The notes under the pieces: model-generated | Database searches by the model: none | Told to the model about the DNA's origin: nothing | What the model saw: only the letters and a program-made list of their open reading frames with translations | Assembly: GCA_905210995.1 (NCBI GenBank) | Contig: CAJLZE010000027.1 | Coordinates: 1 to 28,298, forward strand | Direction: 5' to 3' | Length of the DNA stretch: 28,298 nt | From: an uncultured Anaerotruncus sp. | GTDB taxonomy: Bacteria > Bacillota > Clostridia > Oscillospirales > CAG-272 | Translations under genes and position numbers: made by a program | Part shown: piece after piece, positions 7,551 through 14,017 of the stretch | Position numbering within the stretch: the stretch's first letter is position 1 | Layout of the letters: every line of letters begins with the position of its first letter

Positions 7551-9257
7551 TCAGCCCATTCCGGCAAGCTTTTTTGCCGCAGCCTCGATGTCGGCGGCGG
7601 ATTTCAGCCCCGCAAACACCTTTTCGCGGTCAAGCGGTATGCCGCGCTCGGTCAGCACGCGGTATGCCGCAATGCCCGTGGGAACGAGATAGTCGGTCCC
7701 CGCAAACACATACGCGTTGTACGAGTCTGCCGAGAAGTCGCCTGCCCAGTCGTTGAGGTCCACTATGTCGGACATACTTGCAAAGCCTCCGCCGTAGGTC
7801 ACGACCGTAGCACCGTCGAAATTTTTTGACATTTTGAGCTTCGGTATCGAAATGTGTATGTCGTATATCTCGGGCACCGGCATTCCGAGCCGACGCGCCG
7901 TCTCGGCGGCGCGGTCGCACACAGCCGTGCGCAGGTCGGTCATGGCAAGCATTTTCGTCACGGCGTCCGAAAGATCCTCCTTGCTTGCCGCGCTGCCGCT
8001 TCCCGCCGCTCCGCAAAGCACGCCGCGGTTTATCAGCATCGCCTTTTTCGGCAGGTCGCGCTCAAGTATGCGGCGTATCACCTTGCCCGTCGTCAGGTCG
8101 GTCGTGCCGTCGAGCCTGAAGGAGGACGCAGGGAGAGAAAATGCGGGGTCGGCGCTGTTCATGCCGAGCGCAAGAATGTCCGCATCGCAGAAATACAGAA
8201 AGTCGCAGGGGTGGTGCAGCCTTCCGTTGTAGCGCATGCCCGCAACAACGTCGCCGACGAGCGATTCGACGGCTATGACCTTCTGGTGCTGGTATATATA
8301 CCGCGTCAGCATGAGCTTTGAAAACACCATCTCCTCCACCGTCGATATGCCCGAGACCGGAACGGTCAGGTGCCGCTCGGTTATCCGTCTGCCGTCCGGC
8401 AGAGTTATCTCTCGGTCGGCAAGGCAGAGCTTGTAGAGCACGCGGTCGATGTGATAGGTGAGAGCAAGCCCGGTGGCGTAGGTGTCGCGGCGCAGATAAT
8501 CGAGCGAGTCAGCGTCAAATCGCCCGTTTATCATGTCGGTGAGGTAGGCGGGGCGCAAAAGCCGTCCGTTCTCCTCGCGCAGCGGGACCGGAGCGCCCAC
8601 TATCATCCTGCCGACTGTTTCGAGCAGCCCGGCGGCGTCCTCACCGTCGAGCGGAAAATCGGTCTCCTCCGCAAAAAAGCGGCGGAAGGTGGGCGTGTTT
8701 ATTATTATAAATCCGAATATCTCATGCGGCTGCGCGCCCGAAAAAACGGGATTTTCGCGTATCAGCCGGGCCATTTCCGGCGTTCTGCCGTAGTAGGATT
8801 CCGAGAGATGAGAGAAAAAGCAATGACCGACGTCGTGCAGTATCGCCGCAAGGCGCAGAAGGCGCACGTCGCGCGGCGGTATGCGGCGCTCGCGGATATC
8901 GGCTGCAGCCCCGGCGGGCAGCACATCGTCGCTTTCGTCCTGATTTATGCGCGATATCATCTTTGCCGTGACGGAGAGCACGCCGAGGGTGTGTTCAAAG
9001 CGCGAGTGATGTGCCGAGGGATAGGTCGTCATGGCAAGACCGAGCTGGTTTATGCGGCGCAGGCGCTGAAAGAGCGGCGAGTCGATGATCTGAAGCTCCC
9101 ACGGGCAGATCATGACCGTGCCCCACACGCAGTCGTGTATCACCTTGCTGCGGCGAAAGTGCCCCGGCGTGTATCCCGCCATTACCGACGCGACAAAGGC
9201 GTCGGCGCGTGCGGAAAAATCTTCGTATATCCCTTCTCTTGCGATATCCCCGGTCAT
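7551..9257 (-). CDS. HD-domain phosphohydrolase (dGTPase/SAMHD1-like)
   Basis: A 568-residue metal-dependent phosphohydrolase. The HD signature is visible as RFEHTLGVL (His89), AAILHDVGHCFFSH (His141-Asp142) and the later RFDADSLDYLRRD (about residues 247-259), giving the H...HD...D metal ligands. The preceding phrase DSPLFQRLRRINQLGLA is typical of the dNTPase/SAMHD1-like branch. The C-terminal half is the helical/regulatory portion with no recognised extra domain. ATG 9257 is chosen because AAAGGACGG lies just upstream; an upstream ATG at 9344 would place the start in the promoter. A consensus promoter lies at 9316-9344, making this the first gene of a probable minus-strand operon. The nucleotide substrate is not deducible. 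Confidence 0.92.
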   Translation of the reverse strand: MTGDIAREGIYEDFSARADAFVASVMAGYTPGHFRRSKVIHDCVWGTVMICPWELQIIDSPLFQRLRRINQLGLAMTTYPSAHHSRFEHTLGVLSVTAKMISRINQDESDDVLPAGAAADIRERRIPPRDVRLLRLAAILHDVGHCFFSHLSESYYGRTPEMARLIRENPVFSGAQPHEIFGFIIINTPTFRRFFAEETDFPLDGEDAAGLLETVGRMIVGAPVPLREENGRLLRPAYLTDMINGRFDADSLDYLRRDTYATGLALTYHIDRVLYKLCLADREITLPDGRRITERHLTVPVSGISTVEEMVFSKLMLTRYIYQHQKVIAVESLVGDVVAGMRYNGRLHHPCDFLYFCDADILALGMNSADPAFSLPASSFRLDGTTDLTTGKVIRRILERDLPKKAMLINRGVLCGAAGSGSAASKEDLSDAVTKMLAMTDLRTAVCDRAAETARRLGMPVPEIYDIHISIPKLKMSKNFDGATVVTYGGGFASMSDIVDLNDWAGDFSADSYNAYVFAGTDYLVPTGIAAYRVLTERGIPLDREKVFAGLKSAADIEAAAKKLAGMG

Positions 9258-9315
9258 CTCGTCCGTCCTTTCCCCGACAGCGGTCACGCAGTCGTAATTA
9301 CATTCTTCCAAGTTA

Positions 9316-9344
9316 ATTATACTACACATTATGGAAAAGGTCAA
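9316..9344 (-). promoter_or_regulatory. Sigma-A promoter for the HD phosphohydrolase operon
   Basis: On the minus strand TTGACC (9344-9339) and a perfect TATAAT (9321-9316) are separated by exactly 17 nt. The start site would be near 9309, giving a leader of about 50 nt to ATG 9257. Confidence 0.85.
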
Positions 9345-9376
9345 CAGTTTATTTTTGCCCGCGCAGCATATAAAAA

Positions 9377-9409
9377 GAGCTGTTAAAAACTCATCGTTTT
9401 TAACAGCTC
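9377..9409 (-). terminator. Intrinsic terminator after the CDA-GNAT unit
   Basis: A perfect 14-bp stem (9377-9390 with 9396-9409) has a 5-nt loop and, read on the minus strand, is followed by TTTTTATAT. It lies about 60 nt past the stop of the GNAT gene. Confidence 0.9.
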
Positions 9410-9470
9410 CTGAAATATGCCGGCCGTGATCCCGGCATTTTTGATGCGGTCCCGGTCGATCTTGCCCCGG

Positions 9471-9977
9471 TCACAGATCGATCCAATATCTTTTTACCGT
9501 GACCTTTTCGTCCGGGTCGTAAAGCGTGTTCTCGGGCACGCCGCCGTTTTTTATTATCACCTTTTCCGAGGCGTAATTGTCATCGTCGCAAATGCAGAGG
9601 AGCCTCTCAAACCCCGAGCGGCGCGCTATGTTCATGCCCTCGGCAAGTATGCGTGTGGCGATCCCCTCGCAGCGCCGCGACGGACGAACGGCATATCCGA
9701 CATGGCCGTCGTAGTTCAGAAGATAGTCGGTCAGTTCGAATTTGAGGCTGAAAACACCCACGACATCGGCGCCGTCATAGCAGATATAAAAATCCTCCCG
9801 CACATAGCCCTGCGGCAGATCCTTCCCCGCGTGGAGGTTCCGCATATCGGAAAGCCAGCGGTCATAGTCGTTTCGATAGCGAAAGCCGATGCACTCGCCG
9901 CCGCTTTTTTCCACCTCGTTATAAAACGAAAGCACGGCGTCGTGGTCGTTTTCCGTCGGCAAAACAAATCTCAGCAT
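9471..9977 (-). CDS. GNAT family N-acetyltransferase
   Basis: A 168-residue protein with the GNAT fold. The acetyl-CoA-binding loop is visible as VGYAVRPSRRCEGIATRIL (about residues 106-124, R-x-x-G-x-A form). The strand/helix pattern ending in ASEKVIIKNGG is the usual C-terminal half. The acceptor is unknown. ATG 9977 is preferred because GAGAGGGA lies 7 nt upstream; an alternative ATG at 10001 overlaps the cytidine deaminase stop (ATGA) and would add 8 residues but lacks a good ribosome site. It is the second gene of a two-gene unit with the deaminase and is closed by the terminator at 9377-9409. Confidence 0.9.
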   Translation of the reverse strand: MLRFVLPTENDHDAVLSFYNEVEKSGGECIGFRYRNDYDRWLSDMRNLHAGKDLPQGYVREDFYICYDGADVVGVFSLKFELTDYLLNYDGHVGYAVRPSRRCEGIATRILAEGMNIARRSGFERLLCICDDDNYASEKVIIKNGGVPENTLYDPDEKVTVKRYWIDL

Positions 9978-9997
9978 AAACGATCCCTCTCTGCCGG

Positions 9998-10318
9998 TCA
10001 TATCCACCACTCGGGCGTCAGCTCGCCGAGCGTTGCCACCCTGTTTTTTTCACAGTCGAGCATTATTTCGACAGAACGGTATTTTTCGGGCATGAGCTGA
10101 GTCATCAGCTCGCGGCATGCTCCGCAGGGAGGCATTGCCTTGCCGTCCCGGTTTACGGCTATAACGCGGCGTATCTCGCTCTCGCCGCAGGTGAGCATAT
10201 GAAATATCGCATTGCGCTCTGCGCATATGCCGAGCGTACACGCGCCGTCAACGCATATTCCGGTGTATATTTTGCCGGTCGACGATTCTATCGCCGCGGC
10301 AACGCCGCCCGCCTCCAT
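9998..10318 (-). CDS. Cytidine deaminase-like protein, N terminus possibly frameshifted
   Basis: A zinc-dependent nucleoside deaminase fold. The catalytic motif GICAERNAIF (Cys zinc ligand, Ala, catalytic Glu) and the second motif PPCGACRELM (PCxxC zinc ligands) are intact. From the internal ATG 10318 the protein is 106 residues, shorter than the usual roughly 130. The same frame remains open and family-like upstream of that ATG (WEKLYNEAKKVLAPRKISEW) but has no start codon before a TAA at 10399-10397, next to an A7 run (10392-10398 on the opposite strand). Removing one A would join it to GTG 10409, which lies downstream of a good promoter. So the gene is either frameshifted, expressed by slippage, mis-assembled, or started internally. 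It is probably a pyrimidine salvage or nucleoside-analogue-inactivating deaminase; the substrate is unknown. Confidence 0.85.
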   Translation of the reverse strand: MEAGGVAAAIESSTGKIYTGICVDGACTLGICAERNAIFHMLTCGESEIRRVIAVNRDGKAMPPCGACRELMTQLMPEKYRSVEIMLDCEKNRVATLGELTPEWWI

Positions 10319-10437
10319 CCATTCGGATATCTTGCGCGGCGCCAGTACCTTTTTTGCTTCGTTATAAAGCTTCTCCCATTCTGCGTCCGTGTTTTTTTAT
10401 CCGTTTCACGCTTCAATTGATATTTGATATTGCGGAT

Positions 10438-10466
10438 ATTATATCACAAATACGCGCCGGCATCAA
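10438..10466 (-). promoter_or_regulatory. Sigma-A promoter of the cytidine deaminase unit
   Basis: On the minus strand TTGATG (10466-10461), a 17-nt spacer and TATAAT (10443-10438). The predicted start is near 10431, only about 22 nt before the GTG at 10409. Confidence 0.8.
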
Positions 10467-10606
10467 CCGCCCGTGCTTTTTAACTCCCGTTTAATTTTGC
10501 CGCGCTTTCTGTTTAAACCGCCCGTGTATACTGATATCGGTCGGAACATCCGCCGCGGCACTCTATGCGAGGGCGCGGCAAAATGAAGAATTTCGGGTCG
10601 TTACCG

Positions 10607-10612
10607 AAGGAG
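10607..10612 (+). promoter_or_regulatory. Ribosome binding site of the DUF368 gene
   Basis: AAGGAG 10 nt before ATG 10623; it fixes this start over the next in-frame ATG two codons later. Confidence 0.7.
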
Positions 10613-10622
10613 ATGTATTGTA

Positions 10623-11543
10623 ATGAAGATGAACAAAGTGACAGGTTCGATAAAAACGGCTGTCTGCGGTTTTTTTATGGCGCTTGCGGACAGCGTTCCC
10701 GGCGTGTCGGGCGGCACTGTCGCGTTTTTTGCGGGGGAATACGATGATTTTATATGTTCCTTCGGCAATATCACCGGCAGAGACAAAGCCCGCCGCAGGC
10801 AGTCGCTGCTCTTTCTCCTGCGGCTCGGGATCGGCTGGATCTGTGGCATGGGACTGTCCGTCACATTGCTTGCCGGACTGTTCAGCACGCATATCTACGC
10901 GGTGAGCTCTTTGTTTTTGGGGCTGGTCGCCGCATCGATCCCGCTCGTTGCGGCAGAGGAGAAAAAAACTCTCAAGGCGTGCCGCCCGTGGCATATACTT
11001 TTCTTCTTTGCGGGTGCTGCGGTTGTAGTCGCTCTCAGCCTGCTGCATTTTTCGGTCTCTACCGAGGCGTTGGATGTCCCGTCGGCTCTGTATGTCTTCG
11101 TAAGCGGCGCACTTGCCATATCCGCAATGGTGCTGCCGGGCATTTCGGGCTCCACGCTGCTCCTGGCATTCGGGCTGTATGTGCCGATCATCACGGCGAT
11201 GAAGCGCTTCTTTGCGTTTGATCTTTCGGCGCTCCCGCTCCTGCTCGTGTTCGGCTTCGGAGTGCTCGCGGGCATTTTCTGCTCGTTCAGGGGGATACAC
11301 TATCTCCTCAGCCGGCACCGCGGCGCAACGGTGTGCGCGATCCTCGGGCTGATGTCGGGCTCGCTTTTTGCGGTCGCAATAGAACCGACGACGCTGAAGG
11401 TGCCGCTGCCGCCGCTGAGCCCCGCAAATGCACATCCCGTGTATATATTGCTCGGTGCTGCGACCGTCGCGGCGTTTGCCGCCGCCAAGGCGATCGTTGA
11501 GCGGCGGGCAAAACGAAATAACACCGAGGATGCCGGCGAGTGA
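10623..11543 (+). CDS. popT: DUF368 membrane protein, PopT-type undecaprenyl-phosphate transporter
   Basis: A 306-residue polytopic membrane protein of the DUF368 family. Recent work assigned DUF368 proteins (PopT) to recycling undecaprenyl phosphate across the cytoplasmic membrane for cell-wall and surface-glycan synthesis. Two family hallmark repeats are visible: DSVPGVSGGTVAFFAG (about residues 23-38) and the inverted-topology counterpart VLPGISGSTLLLAFG (about 170-184). Eight or so hydrophobic segments are present and the C terminus is short and charged. ATG 10623 has AAGGAG 10 nt upstream; a possible -10 (TATACT, near 10528) lacks a convincing -35. It is a single-gene unit, divergent from the deaminase and convergent with the metallopeptidase (39 nt between stops). 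No terminator is evident in that gap. The family call is strong; activity in this organism is inferred. Confidence 0.93.
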   Translation: MKMNKVTGSIKTAVCGFFMALADSVPGVSGGTVAFFAGEYDDFICSFGNITGRDKARRRQSLLFLLRLGIGWICGMGLSVTLLAGLFSTHIYAVSSLFLGLVAASIPLVAAEEKKTLKACRPWHILFFFAGAAVVVALSLLHFSVSTEALDVPSALYVFVSGALAISAMVLPGISGSTLLLAFGLYVPIITAMKRFFAFDLSALPLLLVFGFGVLAGIFCSFRGIHYLLSRHRGATVCAILGLMSGSLFAVAIEPTTLKVPLPPLSPANAHPVYILLGAATVAAFAAAKAIVERRAKRNNTEDAGE

Positions 11544-11582
11544 GGCTCACATATGCTTTGATCGGTTGCCCTTCCGCACCCG

Positions 11583-12638
11583 TTACAATCCCGTGGATGC
11601 GCGCCATCTGTAAACGCGGGATATCGTTTTTGCGTCCGACATTTCGAGCACGAAGTCGCCGTATATCGTATGCTCGCCGCCTGCGTCCCGATAAAGCAGA
11701 AAATATCTTGAGGTGATATATCCGTTAAAAAAACGCGCGTCGTATATGTTGACGCAAAGCAGCTCGAGCGGACCCTCGACTGCCACATCATTCATCTCGA
11801 GCGCAGACCCGACGATGCGCTCCGACTCGCGGTCGAATTCGGCGACGGCATCCGCCGCAGTACGGCGTCGGGCGTCAATGCCGGGATAGTTCCCGTCTGA
11901 AGGACGGACGTTTTTCAGCGCCGCAAAGATCGCGGGATGCTTTGCGGATGAGAGCGGATCGCTGCCGGCGGCTTTCATTGCATTTATCATGAGCGCGCCG
12001 GTGTAATAGCAGGATATTCTGACCGGGAGCAGGCGCTCCGGCTTCGTCACCGCCGCGCGCATACGCTCCTTCATCGCAGCCGCCGCGTTTTCGTCGAGCT
12101 GCCCGAGCACCGCCCACTCAACGTATGTCGCGCTGCCTTCGATCTCCTCTATCCTGCTTTCGTAGTCGAATTCGTACGGATATTTTTCGCTGCGCAGCCT
12201 GCGGTGCGAAAGCAGCTCGCGGTATGCCGTATCGTCGAAGCGGTCGAGCAGACGCAGCAGCAGATCGTTTTCGCGCAGCCTGAGGCTCAGTGCGTCCGCA
12301 TTATATTTATATCGGTAAAGGGCTTCGGTCTCGTCAGCCCAGCAGTTCCACTTCTCACGTGTCTGTAAGCCGTGAAACATTTCATGTACGATCTTTGACG
12401 TCAGCACGGGGATGTCCGGCTCGCCGTCTACCTTCCAAATTGCGATCTGCTCGCCGTTGTAGTCGATCGAGGTGTTTGCGCAAAAGACGTCGGTCTTTTC
12501 GATGTACGCACCGTCAAAAAAGCATTTTTCGTCGTCGTACAGGGCGAATTTCAACGGTCTGAAGCCCGGTCGTATGCTTTCGCAGTCAAGTGACGAAACG
12601 GCTTCGGTTATTCTGCCGTACAGCTCATCAAGTTTCAT
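11583..12638 (-). CDS. Putative zinc metallopeptidase (HEMFHG)
   Basis: A 351-residue protein without a signal peptide or membrane segment, so probably cytoplasmic. Residues 85-89 are HEMFH, an HExxH zinc-binding motif embedded in SKIVHEMFHGLQ. About 78 residues later EEIEGSATYVEW (164-175) supplies a Glu that could be the third ligand in gluzincin fashion. I do not recognise the family. The C-terminal 100 residues are mixed strand/helix with no motif. ATG 12638 is preceded by AAGGAG 9 nt away and lies inside the 3' end of a small ORF (12628-12798), suggesting coupled translation. It is the last gene of a GNAT-small ORF-peptidase unit. It could also be an inactive or non-peptidase HExxH protein. 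Confidence 0.85.
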   Translation of the reverse strand: MKLDELYGRITEAVSSLDCESIRPGFRPLKFALYDDEKCFFDGAYIEKTDVFCANTSIDYNGEQIAIWKVDGEPDIPVLTSKIVHEMFHGLQTREKWNCWADETEALYRYKYNADALSLRLRENDLLLRLLDRFDDTAYRELLSHRRLRSEKYPYEFDYESRIEEIEGSATYVEWAVLGQLDENAAAAMKERMRAAVTKPERLLPVRISCYYTGALMINAMKAAGSDPLSSAKHPAIFAALKNVRPSDGNYPGIDARRRTAADAVAEFDRESERIVGSALEMNDVAVEGPLELLCVNIYDARFFNGYITSRYFLLYRDAGGEHTIYGDFVLEMSDAKTISRVYRWRASTGL

Positions 12639-12798
12639 GTGTGTGAACTCCTTCGTGTGCTCGTGTGCTTTTGCCGGAAATTAACGCGTGCGGAGATGGG
12701 CTCTGATCGCTGCGTGCATCTGTCCGTAAGCGGCAGGGCAGGCTCCGCCGTTCTTTTGCTGCCGGAAAAGACGGCAGCCCGGCCTCCGGTATCTTCAT
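12628..12798 (-). CDS. Small ORF between GNAT and metallopeptidase genes
   Basis: A 56-codon ORF (begins MKIPEAGLPSFPAAKERRS) with a strong GGGAGGAG ribosome site 6 nt before its ATG. Its stop overlaps the first codons of the metallopeptidase (the peptidase ATG starts 11 nt before this ORF ends). The product is Pro/Arg/Ser/His-rich, has no membrane segment and resembles nothing I know. It may be a translational-coupling leader, a degraded gene remnant, or a real small protein. The ribosome site is the main support. Confidence 0.4.
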   Translation of the reverse strand: MKIPEAGLPSFPAAKERRSLPCRLRTDARSDQSPSPHALISGKSTRAHEGVHTHET

Positions 12799-12819
12799 AT
12801 AATGCTCCTCCCTCACAAA

Positions 12820-13266
12820 TTACCGCACCAATTTCATGTACAGAAGCGGATACGGATTGCCTTCCTTGTCAAAATCGGTACGTTTATATGTTGCAAATCC
12901 CATGTGTTCGTAAAATCCGATTGCCTGAGGGTTCTGTTCGTTGACCGTGACCTCGCGGACACCGTAACTCTCAATGCCGTGCAGAAGCAGTTGCTTTCCA
13001 ATGCCCGTCCCGCGCACCTCCGGTGCAACGAACAGCATTTCCAGACGTTCGCCGGTCACGCCCATAAAGGCGACCGGTTTGCCGGAAGCATCTGCGGCAG
13101 CGGTCAAACGTTCAACTTCACTGAAAGCTTGCGGAACATATTTCTTAATTTGATTTATCTCAACATCCGATAAGAAAAGATGCGTTGTCCGAACAGAAGC
13201 TTCCCAAATATTTAATAAGCTTTCCAATAGCCGCGGCGTTTTGGCTTGAACTTCATATATTCTCAT
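12820..13266 (-). CDS. GNAT family N-acetyltransferase
   Basis: A 148-residue acetyltransferase of the single-domain GNAT type. EMLFVAPEVRGTGIGKQLL (about residues 75-93) is strand 4 plus the R-x-x-G-x-G acetyl-CoA loop. VNEQNPQAIGFYEHMGF (about 107-123) is the typical N-x-x-A-x-x-F-Y motif before strand 6. The acceptor is unknown. The ATG at 13266 has only a weak ribosome site (GAGAT further upstream), but the promoter at 13308-13336 and the family N terminus support it. The first gene of the unit that continues with the small ORF and the metallopeptidase. Confidence 0.92.
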   Translation of the reverse strand: MRIYEVQAKTPRLLESLLNIWEASVRTTHLFLSDVEINQIKKYVPQAFSEVERLTAAADASGKPVAFMGVTGERLEMLFVAPEVRGTGIGKQLLLHGIESYGVREVTVNEQNPQAIGFYEHMGFATYKRTDFDKEGNPYPLLYMKLVR

Positions 13267-13307
13267 ACCAATTTATCTCTACACAAATTCAGATTGGTCA
13301 ATATTTT

Positions 13308-13336
13308 ATTATACCATAAATCTTCCCGTTTTTCAA
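13308..13336 (-). promoter_or_regulatory. Sigma-A promoter of the GNAT-metallopeptidase unit
   Basis: On the minus strand TTGAAA (13336-13331), a 17-nt spacer and TATAAT (13313-13308). The start is predicted near 13301, about 35 nt before ATG 13266. Confidence 0.85.
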
Positions 13337-13352
13337 TCTCGATCATGCAATC

Positions 13353-13397
13353 AAAAAATGACCGCCGGGCGGGAAATGCTCTCGGCGGTCATTTTTT
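13353..13397. terminator. Bidirectional-looking intrinsic terminator
   Basis: Arms at 13353-13366 and 13384-13397 form a perfect 14-bp stem whose outer part is A6/T6, with a 17-nt loop. On the minus strand it follows the sequence downstream of the tRNA-Trp 3'-end copy. It lies just upstream of the GNAT promoter, insulating that unit from the repeat region. Confidence 0.75.
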
Positions 13398-13477
13398 ATT
13401 CGTTGTCAGCTTTGTAAAAGGCTTCTGCCGCCAACCGCATGGCGATCCCGGATCCGGAGGTAAAAGCCGTCCCGTGT

Positions 13478-13504
13478 TTTTTGGCAGGGGCAGAAGGATT
13501 CGAA
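13478..13504. repeat. Left 27-bp direct repeat: copy of the tRNA-Trp 3' end (att-like)
   Basis: Perfectly identical to 15986-16012, which is the T-loop-to-CCA end of tRNA-Trp plus five flanking T residues. The rest of a tRNA is absent here. Such a fragment is what site-specific integration at a tRNA 3' end leaves on the far side of an element. No integrase gene is present between the copies. Confidence 0.75.
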
Positions 13505-13565
13505 ACCCCTGTTTGTGCGTCCTTTGGCGCGGACTTCAAAGTTTCTGCTTGCGCAAACAGGCTCG
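13505..13565. repeat. Dispersed hairpin-rich repeat, left copy
   Basis: Related to 15840-15897. Both share the 19-nt string agtttctgcttgcgcaaac and both can fold by pairing gtttgtgcg- or gtttgcgc-type 5' arms with gcgcaaac. It lies directly beside the left tRNA 3'-end copy. There is no coding signal. Confidence 0.5.
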
Positions 13566-13663
13566 GAATAAAGTGCATTGTTGATTTTTCGGTCAGTTTG
13601 CCTCGCCCGTCAAGGCGCTGTGCGCCTTGACCTGAGAAAAGTAGTAATGGCGGAGCCCGCCTG

Positions 13664-13743
13664 CGGCGTCCTTGATTGGGGCCGAATTTGCTTATGTCGT
13701 TGCAAAAACAAAAGGACAGCCAAGGCTGTCCTTTTGTTTTTGG
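13664..13743. repeat. About 80-bp direct repeat with terminator hairpin, left copy
   Basis: Matches 15913-15992 at about 72 of 80 positions by eye. Its core is a near-palindrome (aaaacaaaaggacagcc / ggctgtccttttgtttt) that functions next to tRNA-Trp as a terminator. Here the hairpin is a duplicate with no obvious gene to terminate. The rest of 13267-14017 holds no gene I can support. Confidence 0.7.
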
Positions 13744-13925
13744 GTTATCACTACAAAACCGATGCACACCGCACTTTTTTAAATCGAGCCGGGCTATTTT
13801 GTTTTTGGATAGACCTCTCCCCGGGTGAAGCAGGGGCTTGCAAGAGTCCGCTGTCTTTTGGGACCGCAGAACCATGTCCGTAAACGGGCTTGTGTATTTT
13901 GACTCGCAAAAAATTCACAGTTCTA

Positions 13926-13934
13926 TGATATAAT
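13926..13934 (+). promoter_or_regulatory. Extended -10 promoter of the sigma-fusion gene
   Basis: TG-A-TATAAT (TATAAT at 13929-13934). The only TTGACT upstream is 24 nt away, too far for a normal -35, so the extended -10 would carry recognition. It leaves a leader of about 75 nt to ATG 14018. Confidence 0.5.
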
Positions 13935-14017
13935 TTTGTTAAAATAGCGAATCAACTATAACTTTCTGCAACTAATAAGGTGAAAGCAGCCGATGACGGC
14001 AGAAAGGAGGAACCTCT

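Noticed and set aside
13396..13875. A 159-codon minus-strand open frame across the left repeats
   Set aside because: It spans the tRNA 3'-end copy and both repeat units, has no ribosome site I trust and resembles the chance open frames common beside tRNAs. The last codons before the terminator at 13353-13397 could be a gene remnant, but nothing identifies one.
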